Below are positions 1-8,228 of a stretch of 64,000 nt of DNA, in pieces. The position numbers and the translations under genes were made by a program. Source of the DNA: Campylobacter sp. RM6914 (GTDB lineage Bacteria; Campylobacterota; Campylobacteria; Campylobacterales; Campylobacteraceae); NCBI RefSeq assembly GCF_004803835.1, contig NZ_CP012545.1, forward strand, positions 124,001-188,000, in the 5' to 3' direction. Under the pieces are notes generated by a model that had not been told where the DNA came from, did not search any database, and was given only the letters and a program-made list of their open reading frames with translations. Position 1 is the first letter of the stretch; each line of letters begins with the position of its first letter.

Positions 1-460
1 GACGGTCGATAAGTCCGTCAAATCTAGTAAGACTTTCAGGTGAGATGTGGTTTGGATCGCTTTCTGCCGATATATCCTCTATGTTAAAAAGCTCTTTTGC
101 AAGGCGTAGTGTTTTTTCAAGTTCAGGCTCATTTATAAGCGTTGTTCCGCCACCTACATAAAGGGAGTTAAAGTCAAAACCGGCTGCTTTTACCTGACGC
201 ATCTCTTCGCGTAAATTTTCAAAGTAGTGTTTGGCTAGCTCTTGCTCGTAGTGGTATTTGTGAAACGAGCAGTATGGGCAAAAAGTATGGCAAAAGGGCA
301 CATGCGCATATAGCATGTATTTTTTGCCTTCTTTTGGAGTTTTTGTGTATTTTTGATTTTCGTCTAAGATTTTTATATTAAATTCATTATAAAGAGAGCG
401 CTGTATAGATTTATGTGCATAATTTACCGCAAAACTCTCTACGGTATTTTTAAAAATCAT
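1..460 (-). CDS. HemN-like radical SAM protein, partial (C-terminus beyond the window)
   Basis: The N-terminal 153 codons of a radical SAM enzyme of the oxygen-independent coproporphyrinogen III oxidase family are visible. The cluster motif is CHTFCPYC (C-x3-C-x2-C), followed by VGGGTT, the position of the family GGGTP motif. The ATG at 460 is the first start after in-frame stops. The family oxidatively decarboxylates coproporphyrinogen III in haem synthesis, but HemN relatives also include haem chaperones and haem-degrading enzymes, so the exact reaction is not certain. From memory the same gene (Cj0363c) lies next to the cme locus in C. jejuni; here it lies beyond yajQ on the other side of the block, reading out of the window. 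Confidence 0.85.
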   Translation of the reverse strand, partial: MIFKNTVESFAVNYAHKSIQRSLYNEFNIKILDENQKYTKTPKEGKKYMLYAHVPFCHTFCPYCSFHKYHYEQELAKHYFENLREEMRQVKAAGFDFNSLYVGGGTTLINEPELEKTLRLAKELFNIEDISAESDPNHISPESLTRFDGLIDR

Positions 461-619
461 GATTAGTTACCTTTAGTAAGTATTTTTTAAATAATTTGTT
501 AGAATATCGAAATTTTAATTAAATTTAACTTTTATAAAAGAGCGATACGTGAATTTTACGGCATTTTAGCTTATAAATTTAAAGAGAAATTAAATCGCAA
601 CAAAATTATATTAAGCTAT

Positions 620-664
620 TAAAACAACCAAGGCAACAAAAAATTGCATTGCCGCCTTGGTTGT
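620..664 (-). terminator. Terminator of the HTH-to-yajQ operon
   Basis: Arms ACAACCAAGGC (624-634) and GCCTTGGTTGT (654-664) form an 11-bp perfect stem. An inner GGCAA/TTGCC register offers an alternative extension. On the minus strand the hairpin follows the yajQ stop by a few bases and runs into TTTTAATA. Confidence 0.75.
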
Positions 665-669
665 GGGGA

Positions 670-1167
670 TTATTTTAAATTTTTAAAGCTCAGAGGAAGT
701 TCTAAATTTAGTCCTTTTACAAGACGTATACACTCTTGTAGATCATCGATCGACTTGCTTACTACTCGCACCTCTTCACCTCGGATACTAGCTGTTACTT
801 TTAGCTTTGCATCTTTGATGGCTTTTGTGATCTTTTTGGAGTTTTCGCTGTCTAAAGTATCGTTTAGCTTTAAAATGGCCTTTATATTACCTCCGCCGGC
901 ACTTTCGCGTTTGCTCTCGCTAAGCGCCACAGGCGGGATGTTGCGTTTGATAAGCTTTGAGATAACGATATCTTTTAAGGCGTCTATCTTGTTGTCGCTT
1001 GAGCTTAAAAGGCTTATAAATTTCTCCTTTTCATTTAGCTCTATTTGGGCGGTTACACCCTTGAAATTATATCTGGCCGCAAGCTCTTTTTTTGATGTTT
1101 CAAGAGCGTTTTTAACCTCCATCATATTGACTGCACAACTTATGTCAAAACTATGTTCACTTGCCAT
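670..1167 (-). CDS. yajQ: YajQ family nucleotide-binding protein
   Basis: This 165-residue protein has the full length of the UPF0234/YajQ family. The N-terminal pattern [17 protein letters not shown] and the central NFKG segment are typical. YajQ proteins have two RNP-like ferredoxin folds and bind nucleotides; in Xanthomonas and Pseudomonas a member binds cyclic di-GMP. The start overlaps the end of the upstream 2-hydroxyacid dehydrogenase gene by 11 bases, so it is the last gene of a minus-strand operon, and a strong hairpin follows it. A role in cyclic di-GMP signalling here is inference only. Confidence 0.9.
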   Translation of the reverse strand: MASEHSFDISCAVNMMEVKNALETSKKELAARYNFKGVTAQIELNEKEKFISLLSSSDNKIDALKDIVISKLIKRNIPPVALSESKRESAGGGNIKAILKLNDTLDSENSKKITKAIKDAKLKVTASIRGEEVRVVSKSIDDLQECIRLVKGLNLELPLSFKNLK

Positions 1168-2098
1168 TTTCGTCCTTTATGAATTCTTCAATGTTTTTAA
1201 CTATTAAATTTATAAGCTTTTCTCTAGCTTCTAAACTAGCCCATGCTATGTGTGGAGTGATGATCAAATTCGAGCTATTTTTAATATTTAAAAGCGGATG
1301 GTTTGCACTCATAGGTTCACTTTCTAGCACATCGATACATGCTTTTAAATTTTTATCATCGATAGCTTTTGCAAGCGCTTCCTCATCAACTATCCCGCCT
1401 CTGCCAAAGTTGCATATAATCGCTCGCGGCTTCATTAGCTCAAGCTCTTTTTTGCCGATGAGCGACTTGGTTTTTTCATTTAAAGGTGCATGAATGCTTA
1501 CGATATCGCAAATTTTTAGAAGCTCTTTAAGCTCTAAGCGCTCAAATTCCGTGTTGTTGTTTGCTCCGCTTGTAGAGTAGTAAAAAATTTTAGCTCCAAA
1601 GGCTTGGGCTACTTTTGCTACGTTTTTGCCTATCTCTCCAAGACCGATTATGCCGAAATTTTTGCCAGAAAGTTCGCAAATAGCTCTATCTAAATTTGTA
1701 AAAATTTCACTTTTTACCCATTCGCCGCTTTTTACATAACCATCATAAAACTCGACTTCGTTTAAAAGAGCCAAAAGTGAAGCGAAAGTCTGTTGTGTAA
1801 CGCTATTTGTAGAGTATCCTGCGACATTTTTAACAGGGATATTTTTCTCTTTTGCGTATCGCATATCTACATTATTTGTTCCGGTTGCGCTAACGCAGAT
1901 TAGCTTTAAATTTGTAGCGTCCATGACCTCTTTTGTTATCAAGACTTTGTTGGTGATAGCGATATCGGCATCCTTTAGTCTTTGTATGGCGTCGTCTTGT
2001 GCGGTTGTTTCATAACGCACAAATTCGCCAAATTTTTTAAATACATCTAAATTTATATCACTTCCAAGCGTTAAAGCGTCTAAACACACGATTTTCAC
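1157..2098 (-). CDS. D-isomer-specific 2-hydroxyacid dehydrogenase
   Basis: A 313-residue NAD-dependent dehydrogenase. The Rossmann motif [17 protein letters not shown] lies near residues 151-167. The catalytic triad is visible: Arg in [12 protein letters not shown], Glu in ESEPM and His in PHIAWAS. The family reduces 2-keto acids such as hydroxypyruvate or glyoxylate to D-2-hydroxyacids, and the residues do not settle the substrate. The start lies two bases beyond the stop of the ATP-grasp ligase gene, so the two are probably co-translated. The same order occurs at Cj0372-Cj0374 from memory. Confidence 0.9.
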   Translation of the reverse strand: MKIVCLDALTLGSDINLDVFKKFGEFVRYETTAQDDAIQRLKDADIAITNKVLITKEVMDATNLKLICVSATGTNNVDMRYAKEKNIPVKNVAGYSTNSVTQQTFASLLALLNEVEFYDGYVKSGEWVKSEIFTNLDRAICELSGKNFGIIGLGEIGKNVAKVAQAFGAKIFYYSTSGANNNTEFERLELKELLKICDIVSIHAPLNEKTKSLIGKKELELMKPRAIICNFGRGGIVDEEALAKAIDDKNLKACIDVLESEPMSANHPLLNIKNSSNLIITPHIAWASLEAREKLINLIVKNIEEFIKDENGK

Positions 2099-2100
2099 GG

Positions 2101-3282
2101 CTACTCCTTTATAAAATGTCCTACGAATTTAGAGTAATTATCAAGGATTTCTTTGCCTTTTCGATATCCAAGGGCGCAACCCTCATACGCGAAAAATACC
2201 CCCGCTTGATAATTATCCCCGCGTTCATCTTTGTTAAATTCGTAAAATTCTTGGTAAACGACGCGACTTGTGTCGTATTCACCCTTGTTTTCAAAGCTTA
2301 CTTCGCCGTTTGCTTCTATGATACTTACATTAGCTCCTTCTCGTCCAAAAACAGGCTTTTTAACGCATTTTTTGCCAGTTAGCGGTTCGTTTGAAGCCTC
2401 GAGTAAGAGCGGATGATTAGGATATAAATCCCATAAAATTTTAAGTATCCCTTTGCTTTGGAAAAGCAGTGTGTAGGCTGGATTTAGGATGATGGCCTTT
2501 TGGTTATTTAGGATATTTGTTAGTATTAATGCAAGTTCGCCTTCGTTTATGGCGATATCTTCCCATGGGATAAGTTTAAACCAGTATTCGTAGTTTTCTT
2601 CGCCTTTAAAGATCCCGTTCTCATCACTAAATTCCACCTCGTCCACGTAGGCAAAATCAGTCGTAAATCCAGCTTCATTTGCCGCTGCTTGAAGGAGTTT
2701 TGTGGTATTTTCATCCTCGATATTTCCGGCTATCGTGCTAAATAAAATTTTCCAGCCCTCGTAGTATTTGTTAAAGTCGTTCGTATCTCCGCCAAGGACT
2801 ACAAGGCGTTTGAAATTTTCTACAAGTGCCGCGTAAAGATCGTTAAACTGGGAATTCTCATCCATTTTATTAAATTTAAGCATAGCCCATTGGATGATCG
2901 CGGTTTCAAAGACTGCAGTCGGAGTATCGGCGTTAAATTCTATAAGCTTTATCGGTTTTCCGTCAAGCCCGCCGGCTAGGTCAAACCTGCCGTATAAATG
3001 CCAGTGCACGTCGTTTTCCCAACTTTGTTTTATCGCGTCTATGAGGTTAAAAGGAATTCCCACTTCATGAAAGAGGTTGTTTTCGATGATGTGCTGTGCT
3101 GCAGCAACGAACATATCATAAAGTTCATTTGCCGCCTCGTAATACGCCTGGGCTTCATCGTTCGTAACGCCTACTATCTCATCTGCAACATAAGATGAAT
3201 TATCGCTATCGGTATGCCACGCAAAACCGATTTGTTCCATAAATTCTTTATCTAAGGGTTTGATTTTTTTTAAATTTATCAT
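2101..3282 (-). CDS. Glutathionylspermidine synthase-like ATP-grasp ligase (YgiC/YjfC type)
   Basis: A 393-residue protein starting MINLKKIKPLDKEF. It has the ATP-grasp core of the glutathionylspermidine synthase C-terminal domain, including LIEFNADTPT (near residue 115) and KPVFGREGANVSI (near residue 307). E. coli YgiC and YjfC relatives are probable acid-amine ligases of unknown substrate; the amidase domain of true Gsp synthase is absent. The frame stays open upstream to 3480, but ATG 3282 is preferred: it gives the family length and sits one base after the lipoprotein stop (TGATATG). Pairing of an ATP-grasp ligase with a small lipoprotein recalls the E. coli ygiB-ygiC pair. Confidence 0.85.
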   Translation of the reverse strand: MINLKKIKPLDKEFMEQIGFAWHTDSDNSSYVADEIVGVTNDEAQAYYEAANELYDMFVAAAQHIIENNLFHEVGIPFNLIDAIKQSWENDVHWHLYGRFDLAGGLDGKPIKLIEFNADTPTAVFETAIIQWAMLKFNKMDENSQFNDLYAALVENFKRLVVLGGDTNDFNKYYEGWKILFSTIAGNIEDENTTKLLQAAANEAGFTTDFAYVDEVEFSDENGIFKGEENYEYWFKLIPWEDIAINEGELALILTNILNNQKAIILNPAYTLLFQSKGILKILWDLYPNHPLLLEASNEPLTGKKCVKKPVFGREGANVSIIEANGEVSFENKGEYDTSRVVYQEFYEFNKDERGDNYQAGVFFAYEGCALGYRKGKEILDNYSKFVGHFIKE

Positions 3283-3283
3283 A

Positions 3284-3901
3284 TCAGCCGCCCACGCTTT
3301 GACTTGAGCTTGAAGCTGCCTTCGAGCCGGAATTTGAGCCGAAAAATCCACTCTTAGTACTTCCTTTGGCTCCGCTTGTGGCAGTGCTTTTGGCTTTGTT
3401 AAAGCTGTCAGCACTTCTTGTGTATGTGCTTGGATTTTTATAAGCGGTTTGGCGTTGATTTTGGAAATTTTGGTTACCAAAGAGCTTGCTGCCGATCCAG
3501 CTACCTATGATAGCGCCTGCTGCAGAAGCAAGTATGGTCTCGCCTAAGCTTGCTCCCCCGCTACTTAGTTGCGCGTTAGGATTTGTTAAATTTGACGTTC
3601 CGGCTTCTATTTTTGCATTTTCTTCGGCAATTAATTTATCCATCTCTTCTTTGCTTAATACACGTTCCGTGCCGTCAAGTTGCTTTAAAACCACACGAGT
3701 TTCGCTGCTTGGATACTCTTCTAAAATTTTATACGCTCCGTTTGCAGTCTCTTCTATAATCACAAAGGCTCCGGTTTTTTGTGCTACCTCTTCGAGTGAG
3801 TCGCCCTGTTCGTTACTTGTACATCCGGCAAGTCCGGCCATGACTATCGCACCAAAACCGCCGATAGCCGCGTAAGTTGCTATTTTTTTGATATGTTTCA
3901 T
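3284..3901 (-). CDS. UPF0323 family lipoprotein
   Basis: A 205-residue lipoprotein. Residues 1-27 are a signal peptide ending in the lipobox LAGC (acceptor Cys27). A helical glycine/alanine segment (about residues 119-135, ETILASAAGAIIGSWIG) and a low-complexity Ser/Gly/Lys C-terminus follow. It resembles the UPF0323 family; the C. jejuni member is Cj0371. Its start overlaps the upstream HTH gene as ATGA, and its stop is one base before the ATP-grasp gene. The function is not known to me; association with the ligase suggests a shared envelope task. Confidence 0.85.
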   Translation of the reverse strand: MKHIKKIATYAAIGGFGAIVMAGLAGCTSNEQGDSLEEVAQKTGAFVIIEETANGAYKILEEYPSSETRVVLKQLDGTERVLSKEEMDKLIAEENAKIEAGTSNLTNPNAQLSSGGASLGETILASAAGAIIGSWIGSKLFGNQNFQNQRQTAYKNPSTYTRSADSFNKAKSTATSGAKGSTKSGFFGSNSGSKAASSSSQSVGG

Positions 3902-4536
3902 TTTTCTCCGATCAATTCTTTTAATGTTTTATCTTTTCTAATCAAAATCACACCTTGCTTAAATTTAATAAATTTAGAGCGCCCTATGTGTTTTATGATC
4001 TTATTTTGAGCTTTTTTTTGCTTTTTTGGCTCAAATGAAAATTCTCGTAAAAATTCACTCAAGCTTATCCATTTTTGCTCGCTAATCTCCTCATCTACAA
4101 CCGCTTCAACCGCTGTTTCTTCGCTTTTTACGTGCGTTAAAAACGGTCTTTCCATGGCTTTTAAAAAGACCATTAGCTTTTCGTCGCGCTCTTTGTAAAT
4201 TTGTGAAATTTCATTTTTGCTTTCGATAAGCATTTGCTCTTTTTCTTTAAAGAGTCTATCTTTGTCGGCTTGTAGATTTAAATTTAATGCCTTAACTTCG
4301 TTTAGTTGCTCGATCAAATATCTAACAAATTCGCCGTTTTGCTTATTGGTTGTTTCATTGTGGCTTTGTCTTTTTTTGCTCGGTTTTTCGTCTTTTATGT
4401 CGGCGTCATCTAAAACGACAAATTTTTGCCCGTCTTTTTCGACAGACTTTAGCGAGCCACGGCGGATACGGTTATAAACCGCTTCTTTTGTGATACCTAA
4501 GACATTGGCCGCTTCATTAACAGGCAACTTTTGCAT
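3898..4536 (-). CDS. Helix-turn-helix/coiled-coil protein of unknown function
   Basis: A 212-residue protein. Residues 4-45 (VNEAANVLGITKEAVYNRI and the wing) form an excisionase/MerR-like HTH. About residues 66-130 are charged and heptad-rich (predicted coiled coil), and a basic C-terminal domain (about 150-212) follows. This layout resembles conserved Campylobacterota HTH proteins (DUF3972-like), but I cannot confirm the family. It is the first gene of the five-gene operon, so it may regulate its neighbours, though nothing in the sequence proves this. Confidence 0.75.
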   Translation of the reverse strand: MQKLPVNEAANVLGITKEAVYNRIRRGSLKSVEKDGQKFVVLDDADIKDEKPSKKRQSHNETTNKQNGEFVRYLIEQLNEVKALNLNLQADKDRLFKEKEQMLIESKNEISQIYKERDEKLMVFLKAMERPFLTHVKSEETAVEAVVDEEISEQKWISLSEFLREFSFEPKKQKKAQNKIIKHIGRSKFIKFKQGVILIRKDKTLKELIGEK

Positions 4537-4573
4537 AAAAAATCCTGTATTGACTTAAAAATTTTTATGAGTA

Positions 4574-4579
4574 ATTATA
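4574..4579 (-). promoter_or_regulatory. -10 box for the HTH-to-yajQ operon
   Basis: On the minus strand the box reads TATAAT after TTGT, about 40 bases upstream of the ATG at 4536. Campylobacter sigma-70 promoters often rely on this box plus upstream T-rich phasing rather than a -35. Confidence 0.5.
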
Positions 4580-4601
4580 ACAAATAAGGATAAAATAAGG
4601 G

Positions 4602-4634
4602 TTAAACCGACCAAGCTACGCCGGATCGGTTTAA
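4602..4634 (-). terminator. Probable rpsU terminator
   Basis: TTAAACCGA (4602-4610) and TCGGTTTAA (4626-4634) form a perfect 9-bp stem with a 15-nt loop just after the rpsU stop. The following minus-strand bases (CCCTTATTTT) are only moderately U-rich. Confidence 0.5.
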
Positions 4635-4641
4635 TGGGTTT

Positions 4642-4854
4642 TTAGAGTCTTGACTCGTAGCGTCTAAGCATGTAAAGGCGCTTAAGCATTTTCTTGCGAG
4701 CTGCAATCTTTTGCTTTTTGCGAATTTCAGTCATAGGCTCAAAGAAGCGTCTAGCTCTAACTTCAGTTACAACTAGGTTACGGTCAACTTGCTTTTTGAA
4801 CTTTCTATAAGCTTCGTCAAAAGACTCGTTCGGATGTACCTTAATACCAGGCAA
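4642..4854 (-). CDS. rpsU: 30S ribosomal protein S21
   Basis: A 70-residue basic protein ([19 protein letters not shown] through [15 protein letters not shown]) that matches S21 end to end. The start that fits the family length is TTG at 4854, directly preceded by AAAGGTGGTGAGGAC, a strong Shine-Dalgarno region. In-frame GTG codons at 4866 and 4863 lie inside that region and are unlikely starts. S21 sits on the 30S platform and helps initiation. The gene is divergent from ccoG and has its own -10 and terminator. Confidence 0.93.
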   Translation of the reverse strand: MPGIKVHPNESFDEAYRKFKKQVDRNLVVTEVRARRFFEPMTEIRKKQKIAARKKMLKRLYMLRRYESRL

Positions 4855-4891
4855 CGTCCTCACCACCTTTCAATAAAAAATTAGAAATCAG

Positions 4892-4897
4892 ATTATA
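4892..4897 (-). promoter_or_regulatory. -10 box of rpsU
   Basis: On the minus strand the box reads TATAAT, about 38 bases upstream of the TTG start. It is embedded in the small inverted repeat CAGAT-TAT-ATCTG (4890-4902 region). Confidence 0.55.
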
Positions 4898-4949
4898 TCT
4901 GAAAAAATTTAAAAAAACAAATTTTTATATATAATTAACCTTATAAAGA

Positions 4950-4955
4950 TATAAT
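4950..4955 (+). promoter_or_regulatory. -10 box of ccoG
   Basis: AAGATATAATTTC contains a consensus TATAAT 50 bases upstream of the ccoG ATG, in a very A/T-rich divergent promoter region shared with rpsU. Confidence 0.5.
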
Positions 4956-5005
4956 TTCACTAAATTATTTTTAAAATATTATAAATTTGTTGCAAAGGTT
5001 TTACT

Positions 5006-6346
5006 ATGGGATGTGAAAAAAACTATACTTCAAGAAGGCATTTTGGTTTTGCCATTATCACCGCAATCGCTTTTGTGCTACCTTTTATTAAAATAAACGA
5101 TAGTCATTTTTTCTTGCTTAGTTTTGATAAAAGCAAGCTTCATTTGCTATTTACGCAATTTGATATGCAAGAGCTTTATCTGATGCCGTTTTTGTTTATT
5201 ATTTTATTTCTTTTTATATTTTTTCTAACAACTCTTGGAGGCCGTGTTTGGTGTGGTTGGAGCTGTCCTCAAACTATCTTTAGATCTGTTTATAGAGACC
5301 TGATACAAACTAAAATTTTAAAAATTTATAAAAATATAAAAGATAAACAAAAGCAGCAAGATGTAAGTGTCTTTAAAAGAGCTTTGAGTGTGATAATCTG
5401 GGCATGTTTATCTGTGCTTATCGCCTCAAATTTTTTGTGGTATTTTGTTCCGCCACAAGACTTTTTTGCTTATTTAAGTGACTGGACAAATCATAAGGTA
5501 TTAGTAGGTTTTTTAGCCTGTATCACGCTTTGGCTTGTATTTGACGTTTGCTTTTTAAAAGAGAATTTTTGCGTATATGTTTGCCCGTATGCTAGGATAC
5601 AATCAACAATGTTTGATAACGACACCATCCAAGTTCTTTATAACGAAGAGCGTGGAGGTAAAATTTATGATAAGGGCACAAAACTATGGAAGAAACCGCA
5701 GATAGAAGGTGCACAATGCACAGGCTGCGAGGCTTGTGTGAAAATTTGCCCCACACATATTGATATCAGAAAAGGTATGCAGCTTGAGTGTATCAACTGT
5801 CTTGAATGCTCCGATGCTTGCTCTAAAGTGATGGCTAAATTTAACTTTCCTTCGCTTATAGAGTGGACAAGTGAAAATGCGCAAAAAACACATCAAAAGG
5901 TCAAATATTTTCGTTTTAGAACGATCGCTTATGTGGCGATACTCTCCGTTGCTTCGGTAGTTTTGGTGTTAATGAGTGGCAAAAAAGAGCATATGCTCTT
6001 AAATATAAATAGAACAAGCGAGCTTTATAACATCACAAAAGATAAAAATGTAGAAAATTCATATACATTTTTATTTCAAAACACCGATAGCAAAAAACAT
6101 ACGTATTATTTTGACACAAATGACACAAATATCAAGATCGTGCGCCCAAGTGAGCCTATCGAGGTCAAGCCAAACCACAAACAGCGTGTTATCGTGATTT
6201 TAGGATCTAAAAATTTAAATTTAAATGACCAAAAAGATATGCCTATAACTATTAAGATAAATGCTTATGCGGTAGATGAAAAAGAGAAGATAAGCGTCGA
6301 TAGGGAAACCGTTTTTGTCTATCCTAAAAAACAAAATTTAAACTAA
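5006..6346 (+). CDS. ccoG: CcoG-like cytochrome c oxidase accessory protein (4Fe-4S membrane protein)
   Basis: A 446-residue protein with N-terminal membrane helices (about residues 13-30, 61-77), the motif CGWSCPQT (83-90), further helices near 125-145 and 165-182, two 4Fe-4S clusters (CTGCEACVKICP and CINCLECSDAC), another helix near 307-325 and a C-terminal periplasmic Ig-like domain. This is the CcoG/RdxA/FixG architecture; the family reduces copper during cbb3 oxidase assembly. Campylobacter respires with cbb3 oxidase, which fits. The Shine-Dalgarno AAAGG precedes the ATG. cmeR follows 9 bases later, so the two may be co-transcribed, as Cj0369c and cmeR are neighbours in C. jejuni. Confidence 0.9.
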   Translation: MGCEKNYTSRRHFGFAIITAIAFVLPFIKINDSHFFLLSFDKSKLHLLFTQFDMQELYLMPFLFIILFLFIFFLTTLGGRVWCGWSCPQTIFRSVYRDLIQTKILKIYKNIKDKQKQQDVSVFKRALSVIIWACLSVLIASNFLWYFVPPQDFFAYLSDWTNHKVLVGFLACITLWLVFDVCFLKENFCVYVCPYARIQSTMFDNDTIQVLYNEERGGKIYDKGTKLWKKPQIEGAQCTGCEACVKICPTHIDIRKGMQLECINCLECSDACSKVMAKFNFPSLIEWTSENAQKTHQKVKYFRFRTIAYVAILSVASVVLVLMSGKKEHMLLNINRTSELYNITKDKNVENSYTFLFQNTDSKKHTYYFDTNDTNIKIVRPSEPIEVKPNHKQRVIVILGSKNLNLNDQKDMPITIKINAYAVDEKEKISVDRETVFVYPKKQNLN

Positions 6347-6355
6347 AGGCAAGGC

Positions 6356-6976
6356 ATGAATATCTCAAAAAAAGGTCAAAAACGCTACGACTCTATCATC
6401 GAGGCGGCACAAGAGCTATTTTTACAAAACGGCTATGAAAATACAAGCTTAAATCAGATAGTAACAAAAAGCGGTGGCTCACTTGCTAGCGTTTACAAAT
6501 TTTTTGAAAATAAAGAAAAACTTTTTATGGCGATACTTAAGATAAAAATGGACGAGTTTAAGTGTGAATTAGATGCGCTTACCGTCTTAAAAGAGAGCAA
6601 TGACCTGAGTGAATTTTTAAATGCATTCGGACTAGTGTATTTTGAAATTTTTTATAAACCAGAGAGCACAAAATTCTTTAGGATCGTTATAGCAGAAACA
6701 TATAAAAGCAAGGATTTGGCACAGCTAACCGCGCAACTCATGACCGATGTTATTATAAAAACCATAGCGGACTTTTTAAGAAAACCAAATATCGCACCTT
6801 TGTTAAAATGCGGTGATGCGGAAGCTGTTGCGTTTAGTTTTTGCTCTTTGATCCGTGAGCCGTTTTTCTTTAGGACGCTTATACTTGGCGAAGAGCCGAA
6901 GCCAAAAACAAAAGAGGAAAAAATGCAGATAGTTGCAGGTATCGTGGATTCGTTTCTTAACGGTATTTGCAAATAA
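6356..6976 (+). CDS. cmeR: TetR family repressor of the efflux operon (CmeR-like)
   Basis: A 206-residue TetR-family regulator. The HTH covers about residues 10-55 (AAQELFLQNGYENTSLNQIV and SLASVYKFFENKEKLF), followed by an all-helical ligand-binding domain. CmeR in C. jejuni represses cmeABC and other genes and is released by bile salts. Size and position, immediately upstream of cmeA on the same strand, support orthology. A palindrome close to the known CmeR operator lies in the cmeR-cmeA gap. Sequence identity outside the HTH appears modest, so ligand range may differ. Confidence 0.88.
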   Translation: MNISKKGQKRYDSIIEAAQELFLQNGYENTSLNQIVTKSGGSLASVYKFFENKEKLFMAILKIKMDEFKCELDALTVLKESNDLSEFLNAFGLVYFEIFYKPESTKFFRIVIAETYKSKDLAQLTAQLMTDVIIKTIADFLRKPNIAPLLKCGDAEAVAFSFCSLIREPFFFRTLILGEEPKPKTKEEKMQIVAGIVDSFLNGICK

Positions 6977-7024
6977 TATTTATCATTCGTTTATCGAATT
7001 TATAGTAAAATTTCGCTTCTTTAG

Positions 7025-7045
7025 TAAAATGTAATTCAAATTACG
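7025..7045 (+). promoter_or_regulatory. cmeABC promoter with CmeR-type operator
   Basis: GTAATT-CA-AATTAC (7031-7044) is a perfect inverted repeat. As TGTAATTCAAATTACG it closely resembles the 16-bp CmeR site I recall from C. jejuni (TGTAATAAATATTACA). A candidate -10, TAAAAT (7025-7030), directly abuts it, so bound repressor would cover the transcription start. A second short repeat, ATTCG-N5-CGAAT, lies at 6985-6999. Confidence 0.65.
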
Positions 7046-7082
7046 AACAAAATAAAATAATAAAAATTTAAGGAGAAATTTC

Positions 7083-8228
7083 ATGAGAAGGTATGGGGCT
7101 TTAGCCATTACTTTAGTCGTCATGATGACCTTTACGGGTTGTGATTTACTAAAAGCGTTTAATAAAAAAGAAGAGGGCAAAGCTGCTGCATCAGCCATGC
7201 AAAAGCCCCCTGCAAAAGTTGATGTCGTCGTAGCCAAAAATGGTGATTTCCCGATGACATTTAACTATCCCGCAAGAATTCAAAGCGAGCAAGATGTTGT
7301 TATAACACCAAAGGTAGCAGGGACGCTTTTAAAACAAAATTTTAAAGCGGGAGATAGTGTCAAAGAGGGACAAATTTTATTTGTCATAGACCCCGACTTA
7401 TATACGGCTGCTTATGAGGTTGCACAAGCAAATATCTTGCAAGCACAAGCTACGCTTAAAAATGCAAAAAGCGACATGGATAGGATAAAAAAACTTTTTG
7501 AACAAAAGGCGACAAGTCAGAAGGACTATGATAGCGCTGTCGCTGCGCTAGAGAGTGCAACTGCAAATTTGGCTAGTGCACAAGCAAACGCAAAAACCGC
7601 AAAGCTAAATCTTGAATATTCAAATGTAAAAGCACCTTTTAGCGGTGTGGTCGGTGAGAATTTAGTAGATATAGGCACTTATGTCGCAGTAGGAAGCACG
7701 CAGCTTGTTAGATTAACCAAGATCGATCCGATAGAGGCTAGATTTTATATTTCAGATATTGATAACCTAAATAGGATTAAAAATTTAAATTCCGCTAGCT
7801 GGGAGCAACTAAATGCCGAAGCGGTATTAAATTTAAACAATGAAAACTATGTAGGTAGGGTTAAATTTATAGATGCGACAGTAGATACTTCAACGGGCAA
7901 TGTTTTAGCCAAAGCCGAATTTGAAAACAAGGACGGCAAGCTACTTCCTGGCATGTTTGCTCGTATTCAGATGGATGGATTTATACAAAAAAATAGCTTC
8001 ACTATACCTCAAGTAGCGATCCTTCAAGACACCGTTAGTCCGTATGTTTATTTAGTAAAAGACGGTAAAGTCGCAAAACAAAATATCAAAATCATATACC
8101 AAACAGTAACTGAAGCTTATGTTAGCGACGGCATAAACGAAGGTGACGTGATAATAACAAACAACTTTAAAAAGATAGGCGTGGGTGCACCTGTTGTGCC
8201 TGAAACTCAAGGTAAGGAGAACAAATAA
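7083..8228 (+). CDS. cmeA: RND efflux periplasmic adaptor CmeA
   Basis: A 381-residue membrane fusion protein. It has a lipoprotein signal peptide ending FTGC (Cys20), a lipoyl/barrel-sandwich region, and a central alpha-hairpin rich in Ala/Gln/Lys (about residues 115-175) that would contact the outer membrane channel, then beta-barrel and membrane-proximal domains. It joins CmeB and CmeC into a tripartite pump that exports bile salts and antibiotics. The start has the Shine-Dalgarno AAGGAG. The stop overlaps the cmeB ATG by one base (TAATG), showing translational coupling. Confidence 0.93.
   Translation: MRRYGALAITLVVMMTFTGCDLLKAFNKKEEGKAAASAMQKPPAKVDVVVAKNGDFPMTFNYPARIQSEQDVVITPKVAGTLLKQNFKAGDSVKEGQILFVIDPDLYTAAYEVAQANILQAQATLKNAKSDMDRIKKLFEQKATSQKDYDSAVAALESATANLASAQANAKTAKLNLEYSNVKAPFSGVVGENLVDIGTYVAVGSTQLVRLTKIDPIEARFYISDIDNLNRIKNLNSASWEQLNAEAVLNLNNENYVGRVKFIDATVDTSTGNVLAKAEFENKDGKLLPGMFARIQMDGFIQKNSFTIPQVAILQDTVSPYVYLVKDGKVAKQNIKIIYQTVTEAYVSDGINEGDVIITNNFKKIGVGAPVVPETQGKENK

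Noticed and set aside
3284-3480. Longer N-terminus for the ATP-grasp ligase starting at 3480
   Set aside because: It would overlap the lipoprotein gene by almost 200 bases and add residues not found in the family; ATG 3282 fits length and coupling.
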